This document shows positions 14,879-21,042 of a stretch of 21,042 nucleotides of DNA, piece after piece. Origin of the DNA: Clostridia bacterium. GTDB lineage: Bacteria > Bacillota > Clostridia > Oscillospirales > CAG-272. Position 1 is the stretch's first letter, and the number at the start of each line of letters is the position of its first letter. The DNA is taken from positions 1 through 21,042 of the forward strand of contig JAGDCE010000294.1 in NCBI GenBank assembly GCA_017958705.1. The letters run 5' to 3'. Below the pieces are notes generated by a model. That model made no database searches. It was not told the DNA's origin and saw only the letters and a program-made list of their open reading frames with translations. A program made the translations under genes and the position numbers.

Positions 14879-16688
14879 ATTGCCCCGTGCGGCGGTAGAT
14901 GAGGAGCCGCCCCTCGATGAATCTGACTTCCTCGTAGTCCGGGCTGCTGTCGTAGAACATCACGCGCGACCGGCCTTCCGAATAGCGCAGATCGAGTACG
15001 ATGTAATCCGGGTCTTCCGTATGGGTCGAGTATTTCAGATCGTACACGTATTTATGCTGCGACGCCGTGGAGCACAGGAAGGTCGTGGCGCCGACGGAGG
15101 CGTCCTCCGGTATTTCGTAGACAGCCTGCCGCACCTCGTCGTACGCCTGTCTGTCCTTGTTGTACATGTCGACGTAGTCGTTGCGCTGCCAGATAGTCTG
15201 CATCGTGAAAAACAGCGCGGACACCGACGCGAACACCGCGAGCGTGCGGCGCGTCCGCTCGCTCATGTCGGCGTAATTGAGCATAGCCGCAAAGAACAGG
15301 AACGCGAGCGAGCCGTAGGCGTACTGGAAATAAATACTGTGCTGGTACACGTAATCCGGCATCAGGTTTATAAGGATCATCGGCAGAAGCAGCACGTAGC
15401 GCGACAGCTTTTTCGTGATCACAGGCAATCCGCCGAGCGGCAGAAGCATCCTGATGATGAATTCCGGCTTCGTCTCGGCGGACGCGTCGGCGGTGGCGTC
15501 GAACATCTCGTGTATCACGAACGCCGGGTCCTTTATGACGTTCGCGACGACCGCGATCAGCCCGTCGTCCTGTCCGGTCATGAAGTTCTCGAATCTGTAA
15601 TTCATCGTGCCCTCGCCGTATTTGGACAAAAGATGCGCGGCGAGGATGAAATAGCCGACCGATCCCGCGACCATGCAGCCGCCCGTGATCTTGTCCCGTC
15701 TGTCGCCGGAAAGAACGGCGTAGATGCCGGCGAACGCGACGTAAAGCGCCGCGTCCTCCTTGACGGCGAGCGTAAGGATCGAGAATATAACGATCCCGTA
15801 CCACTTCTTTTTCAGCATGAAACAGAACAGCCAGAGCAGAAGCGGCGCGAGGAACTTGTTTTCGTGCAGATCGTAATAGCAGCCGCCGGCGAGCGCGGGA
15901 TACATCGCGTAAATGAACGCGAACGCCGCCGCGGCTTTGTTGGAAAGCCCGAGCTTTTTTGCGATGAGACAGACCGGGATAACGCCCGACGCGAGCAACA
16001 CCGCCTGACAGACCATCAGCGTGCCGGGCTTCGGGAAGATCGCGTATATCGGCAGGAACAGATAGAATATCGGCGAGATATGCACGCCGAAATGAGACAT
16101 CAGCACGTCGCGCTCGCAGGTGACGAGCGGCAAAAGCGACGTCTTCATATTGTAGAACATCTGCGAGAATATCGCAAAATCGTAGTTCGGCGTCGACTGC
16201 GTCAGATAACGGCACAGCGTCTGCGCGCCGATGAATATCGCAAAATACAATCCCGAAGCCGCCGCGATCCCGATCAGAAGCGGAGCGGGTATGTCGCGCT
16301 TCAGCGCCGGTGCGCCGCCGTCCTTGAAAACGTAAACGCAGATGACGAGCAGGACGAGGCACGCGCCGAGCCCGAACCACGTGCTGTCCGTGGCGAGCGC
16401 GCAAGACGCGCCGTAGCAGATGAAGGAGACGAGCAGGATGAGCCTCTCGATCTTAAGGCTGTTCACGACTGTGAAAAGCGAGCAGAGAAAAATGAAGCAC
16501 AGCGTGAAAACCGCGGCGAACGGCAGTATCGGCACCGCTTTGAAGAAAGCGGCGGAGTCGAACTGCACCGGCGACGCGATAAGCGAGAATATGAAGCAAG
16601 TGACGAACAGCGACGAGAAGAAACGCACGGCGAATTTTTCTGCCGTGTTAGTCTTTATCCTGTCCCTCAAAGTCGTTTTTCCGTTCAT
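14877..16688 (-). CDS. DUF2079 polytopic membrane protein
   Basis: The 603-residue protein has many hydrophobic segments, the first at about 23-43 and the last near residue 490, and a soluble C-terminal part of about 110 residues. DUF2079 marks are clear: NYDFAIFSQMFYNM, the HFGVHISPIFYLFLPIYAIFP block, YYDLHENKF and LTLAVKEDAALY. This family resembles GT-C type glycosyltransferase membrane proteins, with an acidic loop after the first helices, but no substrate is assigned. The start overlaps the stop of the TraB/GumN-type gene by ATGA (16685-16688), so both come from one mRNA. A soluble C-terminal domain of this size is typical. The 3' end converges on a gene whose terminator does not serve this strand. 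Confidence 0.9.
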   Translation of the reverse strand: MNGKTTLRDRIKTNTAEKFAVRFFSSLFVTCFIFSLIASPVQFDSAAFFKAVPILPFAAVFTLCFIFLCSLFTVVNSLKIERLILLVSFICYGASCALATDSTWFGLGACLVLLVICVYVFKDGGAPALKRDIPAPLLIGIAAASGLYFAIFIGAQTLCRYLTQSTPNYDFAIFSQMFYNMKTSLLPLVTCERDVLMSHFGVHISPIFYLFLPIYAIFPKPGTLMVCQAVLLASGVIPVCLIAKKLGLSNKAAAAFAFIYAMYPALAGGCYYDLHENKFLAPLLLWLFCFMLKKKWYGIVIFSILTLAVKEDAALYVAFAGIYAVLSGDRRDKITGGCMVAGSVGYFILAAHLLSKYGEGTMNYRFENFMTGQDDGLIAVVANVIKDPAFVIHEMFDATADASAETKPEFIIRMLLPLGGLPVITKKLSRYVLLLPMILINLMPDYVYQHSIYFQYAYGSLAFLFFAAMLNYADMSERTRRTLAVFASVSALFFTMQTIWQRNDYVDMYNKDRQAYDEVRQAVYEIPEDASVGATTFLCSTASQHKYVYDLKYSTHTEDPDYIVLDLRYSEGRSRVMFYDSSPDYEEVRFIEGRLLIYRRTGQ

Positions 16689-17650
16689 TTCCTGTATACC
16701 TTGTATCCGTTATTGAGAAGGATCGAAACGATCCCGTCGTCGCAGAGCATGTGAGCGCAGCCGACCACGAAGAACGTGCGGCGGCCTTCAGCCAGGTATT
16801 TCATCACGGCGTCCGCCATCAGCGCGTTGCGTTTCACGTACATCAGCTCGTCGTATTCGCGCATTCCGGCGTCGAGCGCCGCGTCGCTGTATTTCTCGGC
16901 CCTGCCGGCGGCTATCGCGCGCGACAGCGTCGACATCTCGCCGCTCTGGTATATCAGATCCATATACGCGAGCCCGGACGGGTTGTCGAGCAGGCTTTTC
17001 ATCATGTATTCGTAGACGCAGTCGTCTATTTCAAGCAGCATCGACAGCTGGGCCGCGTCGCTTTCCACTTCAAGAACCGTCTTTCCGGTTTCGTACGCCT
17101 TGTTTATGAAATATCTGTCAACGCCGTATTCGGTGCTGTATCCGGCCTCGTACGTCGAGATCGACTCGAGGACCGAATACCAGATAGCCGGCATGAATTT
17201 ATCGTATTCCCCGGTGTAGCCGTCGGCGTTCCCGCCGAGCTTGATCGTCTGATCTATGCGTGCGACCGCGCGCCTGTAGACCGCCTCGGAGATATGATCG
17301 CTGACGGTCGTTCCGTCTGCGTAAGTATACTGCGCCTCGTATTCGGAAAGCTCTTCTTCCGTGAAAGCCTGCTGCCGCTTTTCCTCCGCTATTATATCGT
17401 ATTCGACGGCGATACTGTCGCAGTAGGAGAACGCGTCCTCGATCACGTCGGCAAACGGAAAAACGTCAGCGCTTGCGTTGACGTGCTGAGAACCGAACAG
17501 ATAACAGCGGTGGCCGTCTCCGTCCTCCACCACCCACATGGCGGGACCCTTGCGGTACTGCGAATATGACGACGGCAGACAGCCGGTAAGACATACAGTG
17601 CAGTACAGAAGCGCCGCGGCGGCGAGTATGATGCTGACGAGTTTTTTCAT
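16685..17650 (-). CDS. TraB/GumN-family lipoprotein
   Basis: The start at 17650 is chosen because it gives a clean lipoprotein signal peptide (lipobox LTGC, Cys24) with GGAAGG about 8 bases upstream; the upstream extension is AT-rich leader. The product has 321 residues. TraB/GumN (COG3735) marks are visible: CYLFGSQHVN near the start of the domain (about 49-58), IAVEYD at about 79-84, and FFVVGCAHMLCDDGI near the end, where GxxH and GCAHM supply the paired histidines of the fold. The family is a presumed metalloprotease-like fold of uncertain activity. It is anchored on the outside of the membrane and is the first gene of a two-gene unit with the DUF2079 protein. Confidence 0.9.
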   Translation of the reverse strand: MKKLVSIILAAAALLYCTVCLTGCLPSSYSQYRKGPAMWVVEDGDGHRCYLFGSQHVNASADVFPFADVIEDAFSYCDSIAVEYDIIAEEKRQQAFTEEELSEYEAQYTYADGTTVSDHISEAVYRRAVARIDQTIKLGGNADGYTGEYDKFMPAIWYSVLESISTYEAGYSTEYGVDRYFINKAYETGKTVLEVESDAAQLSMLLEIDDCVYEYMMKSLLDNPSGLAYMDLIYQSGEMSTLSRAIAAGRAEKYSDAALDAGMREYDELMYVKRNALMADAVMKYLAEGRRTFFVVGCAHMLCDDGIVSILLNNGYKVYRK

Positions 17651-17803
17651 GAAAAGACCTTCCCCGGGTTTATACTTTATATCATACAACAATAAATCGT
17701 ATATTTGAAAAAAAGTTTGTAAATAAAGCGTAAAAGCCCCCGATATCGGCATAATACACAACAAAATTTATAAAATATTAATCCAATGTGTAAAAAACCC
17801 GTA
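17651..17803. other. AT-rich divergent intergenic region
   Basis: This stretch lies between the start of the TraB/GumN-type gene and the LCP promoter. It is AT-rich with several A/T runs and contains TATGATATAAAG-like -10 candidates for the minus strand, but no matching -35. I see no RNA gene, T-box or riboswitch in it. Confidence 0.5.
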
Positions 17804-17832
17804 TTGCATTCCCAATTTCTTTATTGTATAAT
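17804..17832 (+). promoter_or_regulatory. Consensus promoter of the LCP-glyS operon
   Basis: TTGCAT (17804-17809), a 17-base spacer and a perfect TATAAT (17827-17832). Transcription should begin near 17839. Because glyS follows the LCP gene by 15 bases, this is probably also the glyS promoter. Confidence 0.85.
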
Positions 17833-17839
17833 AACAAAA

Positions 17840-17860
17840 CACGGATCATCCGGATCCGTG
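17840..17860 (+). promoter_or_regulatory. Hairpin at the 5' end of the LCP-glyS transcript
   Basis: CACGGATC (17840-17847) and GATCCGTG (17853-17860) form a perfect 8-base stem with loop ATCCG, at or one base after the predicted start of transcription. A second, weaker GC-rich pairing (17870-17894) follows before the ribosome binding site AAAGGAGA. There is no T run after it on the plus strand, so it is not a terminator for this operon. A 5'-terminal stem often protects mRNA. Confidence 0.6.
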
Positions 17861-17915
17861 CCCACAAGCGGCCGGGGACCGACGGATCCCGACCCGACCC
17901 TGAAAGGAGAACAAA

Positions 17916-19040
17916 ATGCTTTCTTCCGTAAAAAGCTTCGTCATAGCGTTTGCGGTGTCTATACTAATTTTCGGACTGATAGGATATTTCATCGCGCCGC
18001 AGATCAAATCGCTTACGGATAATTTCCTCACCCCGAACGACGAGGTGACACACGTCGACGAATACGAGATACCTCCGGTGCCGAACGCGCAGTCCGGTAT
18101 CGTCAGCGATCCCGCGGCGTTCCCGGATCACAGGAGCTTTACGCTTCTGCTGATCGGCTCTGACTATCAGCCCGCCGTGTTCTCGGATTACCGCGTGTCC
18201 GTTTCCAACACCACGGACATGGAGGTGCTTTCGACGCATCAGCGTCACTATAAAGCCGACGTTATAATGCTCGTAAGCTATAACGCGGAGACCGGTATAG
18301 TGATGTTCTCGGCGATCCCGTCGAACCTCATGGTCACCGCCTCGGGCATAACGATGAAGCTCGGCGACGTGCTTGAAAGAAAGAACGTGACGTATTTCAA
18401 GGATATGGTCGCCGGTATAGTCGGCATGCCGATAGATTATTACGTATGCTGCCAGATAAGCCTGTTCATCGATCTGATAAACAAGCTCGGCGGCATCAAA
18501 TACGACGTGCCCGTCAATATGAACTACCGCGACGACGAGGAGAGGATAGTGACGGAGGGCGCCTCCCGCGATCCGATCCCGCTGATCATTGACGGAGCGC
18601 AGGTGTACGACGAGAACGGCGATCCCGTCATGATACCCGCCGGCAAACCCTTCACGATAAACCTGACGAAGGGCATACAGATGCTCGACGGCGAAAAAGC
18701 CTCGTGGGTGCTCCGATACAATTCGTATTCGAACGGCTTCACGGGCAAGCGCGACACGGTGACGACCTTCTTCCGCACGTTCTTCGAGACGTTCGCAAGA
18801 GAAGAGAATCACAGCAAGCTCGCCGGCGTCGTCTCGTTGCTCAACACATCGAACGCCGCGAGCACGAACATGAGCACGTCGGATTTCGAGGAGCTCGCCT
18901 CGACGATACTCGCATATCAGAAGTATGAAAAAACGAACCTGAATTTCCCCGTGAACATCGCGGGCTTCGGCGACGATGAACGCATCAGCTTCGCAAGGAA
19001 TACCGTATACGCGGCGTATGAGAAATACAGGATCGGATAA
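17916..19040 (+). CDS. LytR-CpsA-Psr (LCP) family protein with altered active-site positions
   Basis: The 374-residue protein has an N-terminal TM helix (about 7-28) and an outside LCP domain at about 73-290. Visible blocks: LLLIGSD (77-83), KADVIMLVSYNAETG (113-127), VMFSAIPSN (129-137), YYVCCQISLFIDLINKLGGI (175-194) and LDGEKASWVLRYN (257-269). LCP enzymes move wall polymers from lipid carriers onto peptidoglycan. The canonical RxDT is KADV here and the SxPRD motif is AIPSN, so the Arg and Asp expected to bind the pyrophosphate are absent; the Arg in the last block is kept. It could be a non-catalytic or divergent member. AAAGGAG stands before the ATG, and glyS follows in the same unit. 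Confidence 0.88.
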   Translation: MLSSVKSFVIAFAVSILIFGLIGYFIAPQIKSLTDNFLTPNDEVTHVDEYEIPPVPNAQSGIVSDPAAFPDHRSFTLLLIGSDYQPAVFSDYRVSVSNTTDMEVLSTHQRHYKADVIMLVSYNAETGIVMFSAIPSNLMVTASGITMKLGDVLERKNVTYFKDMVAGIVGMPIDYYVCCQISLFIDLINKLGGIKYDVPVNMNYRDDEERIVTEGASRDPIPLIIDGAQVYDENGDPVMIPAGKPFTINLTKGIQMLDGEKASWVLRYNSYSNGFTGKRDTVTTFFRTFFETFAREENHSKLAGVVSLLNTSNAASTNMSTSDFEELASTILAYQKYEKTNLNFPVNIAGFGDDERISFARNTVYAAYEKYRIG

Positions 19041-19055
19041 AGGAAGGACACTGAA

Positions 19056-20453
19056 ATGAAGAACACCGAAAAAACGATGGATAAAATAGTGGCGCTGTGC
19101 AAGAACAGAGGCTTCGTGTACGCCGGCTCCGAGATATACGGCGGCCTGGCGAACACGTGGGATTACGGGCCGCTCGGCGTCGAACTGAAAAACAACATAA
19201 AACGCGCCTGGTGGAAGAAATTCGTCCAGGAATCGAAATACAACGTAGGCCTTGACGCGGCCATCCTCATGAACCCGCAGACGTGGGTAGCGTCGGGACA
19301 TCTCGCGGGATTCTCCGATCCGCTGATGGACTGCCGCGAATGCCACGAGAGATTCAGAGCGGACAAGCTGATAGAGGACTACTGCGCCGAAAACGGCGTG
19401 TCGCTCAGCAAGCCGATCGACGCCTTCTCGCAGGCGGAGATGAAACAGTTCGTCGAGGATAACAACATCCCCTGCCCGTCGTGCGGCAAGCATAATTTCA
19501 CGGATATAAGACAGTTCAACCTGATGTTCAAAACGTTCCAGGGCGTCACCGAGGACGCGAAGAACACGGTCTATCTGCGCCCCGAGACGGCGCAGGGCAT
19601 ATTCACGAACTTCGTGAACGTGCAGAGAACGACGAGGAAAAAAGTGCCGTTCGGCATCGGTCAGATCGGCAAATCGTTCAGAAACGAGATCACACCCGGC
19701 AACTTCATATTCAGAGTGAGAGAGTTCGAGCAGATGGAGCTCGAGTTCTTCTGCAAGCCCGGTACCGACCTCGAATGGTTCAACTACTGGCGCACGTTCT
19801 GCCGCAACTGGCTGCTCTCGATCGGTCTGAAGGACGAAAACATACGTCTGCGCGACCACGATCCCGAGGAGCTGTGCTTCTATTCGAAGGCGACGACGGA
19901 CTTTGAATTCCTGTTCCCGTTCGGCTGGGGCGAGCTCTGGGGCGTAGCCGACAGAACGAATTACGATCTGACCAATCATCAGAACGTATCCGGAAAGGAT
20001 CTTACTTATTTCGACGCGGAGACGAACGAAAGATATCTGCCGTACGTCATAGAGCCCTCGCTCGGCGTTGAAAGAACGGTTTTGTCGGTCCTTTGCGACG
20101 CGTACGACGAGGAAGAGCTCGAAGGCGGCGACAGCCGCGTGGTGCTGCGTCTGCATCCCGCGCTTGCTCCGTTCAAGGCGGCGGTCCTGCCGCTGTCGAA
20201 GAAGCTTGCGGACAACGCCGGCGAGATCTACGACGAGCTCTCGAAGTATTTCAGCGTCGATTACGACGACGCCGGCTCGATAGGCAAACGCTACCGCCGC
20301 GAGGACGAGATCGGTACGCCGTTCTGCATCACGTACGACTTCGATTCGCTTGAAGACAAGTGCGTGACGGTACGTGAACGCGATTCTATGGAACAGGTGA
20401 GGATCCCGATCGACGGACTCGTCGGATATCTGACTGAAAAGACGGCTTTCTGA
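19056..20453 (+). CDS. glyS: Glycyl-tRNA synthetase, dimeric alpha2 type
   Basis: The 465-residue protein has the normal length for the bacterial/archaeal-eukaryal alpha2 enzyme that charges tRNA-Gly. Class II marks: YGPLGVELKNN at 37-47 (motif 1 region), RPETAQG at 175-181, FRNEITP with EFEQMELEFF (208-232, motif 2), and EPSLGVERT near 330-340 (motif 3). A zinc ribbon in the insertion has Cys93, Cys96, Cys140 and Cys143. The anticodon-binding domain fills the last 110 residues, with the LHPALAPFKAAVLPL block. AAGGAAGGA stands before the start. No T-box leader is present: the gene follows the LCP gene by only 15 bases, so it is likely read from the LCP promoter. The family assignment is secure. 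Confidence 0.98.
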   Translation: MKNTEKTMDKIVALCKNRGFVYAGSEIYGGLANTWDYGPLGVELKNNIKRAWWKKFVQESKYNVGLDAAILMNPQTWVASGHLAGFSDPLMDCRECHERFRADKLIEDYCAENGVSLSKPIDAFSQAEMKQFVEDNNIPCPSCGKHNFTDIRQFNLMFKTFQGVTEDAKNTVYLRPETAQGIFTNFVNVQRTTRKKVPFGIGQIGKSFRNEITPGNFIFRVREFEQMELEFFCKPGTDLEWFNYWRTFCRNWLLSIGLKDENIRLRDHDPEELCFYSKATTDFEFLFPFGWGELWGVADRTNYDLTNHQNVSGKDLTYFDAETNERYLPYVIEPSLGVERTVLSVLCDAYDEEELEGGDSRVVLRLHPALAPFKAAVLPLSKKLADNAGEIYDELSKYFSVDYDDAGSIGKRYRREDEIGTPFCITYDFDSLEDKCVTVRERDSMEQVRIPIDGLVGYLTEKTAF

Positions 20454-20454
20454 T

Positions 20455-20796
20455 ATGAGCGACGGCTGGTTCTTCCGTTATATCAAATCGAAGAATACGA
20501 AGTCGATGCGTTATAAGCGCGAACTCGCAGACAAGATCTGCGGTCACAGCATGAAGTACGTGACAGTCGCTTCGGGCGACCGCGGTGACGTCGTGATAGG
20601 AAAGGACTGCACCTGCCGCGTCGCCGACGGATATTTCACCGTGACCGACGGCAACGGCGTCCTGATCTATAAAGCGTCGATGGATAACGTCAAACTGTTC
20701 GAGCTCATGTCGCTCGACGGCGCCGTGATCTCCGGCGACGACGAGATCAGCGGCGGACCCAAAGAGATCACCGCACACTATTCGTATTACAGATGA
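20455..20796 (+). CDS. Small unrecognised protein after glyS
   Basis: The ATG at 20455 lies one base after the glyS stop, with no strong ribosome binding site, so translation probably depends on glyS. The 113 residues comprise a basic N-terminal part with aromatics (WFFRYIKSKNTKSMRYKRELADKICGH) and a beta-rich rest with strands such as MKYVTVASGD, GYFTVTDGNGVLIYKAS and VKLFELMSLDGAVISGDDE. Neither a signal peptide nor a membrane segment is seen, so it should be cytoplasmic. I do not recognise the family. A terminator closes the operon directly after it. Confidence 0.75.
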   Translation: MSDGWFFRYIKSKNTKSMRYKRELADKICGHSMKYVTVASGDRGDVVIGKDCTCRVADGYFTVTDGNGVLIYKASMDNVKLFELMSLDGAVISGDDEISGGPKEITAHYSYYR

Positions 20797-20802
20797 AAAA
20801 AG

Positions 20803-20828
20803 CTTCCGGACACCCCGGAAGTTTTTTT
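20803..20828 (+). terminator. Terminator of the LCP-glyS operon
   Basis: CTTCCGG (20803-20809) pairs with CCGGAAG (20815-20821) around a 5-base loop, followed by seven T (20822-20828). A classic intrinsic terminator, 6 bases after the last stop codon. Confidence 0.9.
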
Positions 20829-20839
20829 GTGCGGTAAAT

Positions 20840-21042
20840 CAAGGAGTCGCTTCGCGACGTTCTTTGGGGGTCTCCCACCCCTCACGGGAACCCCCGTTGC
20901 TCTCAAGTTCGCAACGGGGAACCCCTACGGCTCGGCTCACGCCTCGCCACCCCCAAACCCCCTGTTCCCCTCCCATCTCTGATGGGGCACACAGCCGGCC
21001 TGTAGGGGTCGGCGCCCTCGACGACCCGGTGCCATGGGGGAC
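20840..21042. repeat. Palindrome-rich non-coding element at the window edge
   Basis: This stretch of about 200 bases has no plausible gene and is unlike the rest of the window in base composition: long C runs on the plus strand. It holds four hairpins: GTCGC-TTC-GCGAC (20846-20858), CCCCGTTGC with GCAACGGGG (20892-20900/20911-20919), CCCATC-TCT-GATGGG (20972-20986), and GGGTCG with CGACCC near 21006-21027. It also carries a C-run series (20950-20974). Its GTAGGGG-type core recalls dispersed intergenic repeats of gut Clostridia. Copy number cannot be seen from one window, and the element continues past the edge. Confidence 0.6.

Noticed and set aside
14796..16754. Very long open frame antisense to the DUF2079 gene
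   Set aside because: It is low-complexity and Arg/Glu/His/Val-rich, lacks a ribosome binding site, and covers a gene with clear family motifs on the other strand; it reflects codon bias.
17651..17915. T-box riboswitch for glyS
   Set aside because: No AGGGUGG-type T-box sequence and no terminator/antiterminator pair is visible, and the glyS start is more than 1 kb away.
17964..20156. Very long open frame antisense to the LCP and glyS genes
   Set aside because: It crosses two well-supported genes, and its composition is typical of antisense frames in GC-biased codons.

Overview
The window looks like a chromosomal segment of an uncultured monoderm gut Clostridia (Oscillospirales/Ruminococcaceae-like). 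This rests on strong AGGAGG-type ribosome binding sites, a moderately high G+C content, many lipoproteins with lipoboxes, an LCP-type protein, a DUF4830 protein, ECF sigma/anti-sigma pairs and dimeric-type glycyl-tRNA synthetase. The lineage is an inference from family content, not from a marker gene search. I see no phage, transposase, CRISPR, rRNA or tRNA.

Left part (1-4600, + strand). The 3' end of an unrecognised gene is followed by a sigma-like protein that stops inside region 4, overlapping a membrane-anchored YdcF/SanA-type protein. After a terminator comes an ECF sigma factor translationally coupled to a 700-residue single-pass membrane protein. That protein has a short cytoplasmic head, a Thr/Pro/Glu stalk and two tandem copies of an extracellular domain; it is a plausible surface-sensing anti-sigma factor. 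A bidirectional terminator closes this block.

Middle (4600-12700). On the minus strand a four-nucleotide-overlap operon runs GH1 beta-glucosidase, ABC-F ATPase, zinc-ribbon membrane protein. A paralogue of the zinc-ribbon protein follows under its own consensus promoter. Divergent from it, on the plus strand, is a DUF4830 membrane protein. Next is a second ECF operon (sigma, TM protein that may be its anti-sigma, VWA lipoprotein) whose consensus promoter is nested between the previous stop codon and a terminator-like hairpin. A small 2[4Fe-4S] ferredoxin converges on it.

Right part (12700-21042). Minus-strand genes encode a parvulin-type foldase lipoprotein coupled to a small basic TM protein, and a DUF2079 polytopic membrane protein coupled to a TraB/GumN-type lipoprotein. 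Plus-strand genes encode an anchored protein of unknown function, then an LCP-family protein with non-canonical catalytic positions, glyS, and a small unknown protein. The last 200 bases are non-coding, dense in palindromes, and carry a minus-strand G-quadruplex motif; they look like a dispersed intergenic repeat.

The common theme is the cell envelope: two or three sigma-based signalling modules, several lipoproteins, a foldase and an LCP protein. No single locus is proven to be a new system. The best candidates for something undescribed are the HTH-less sigma-like/YdcF pair, the ECF/duplicated-ectodomain pair and the ECF/VWA-lipoprotein operon.
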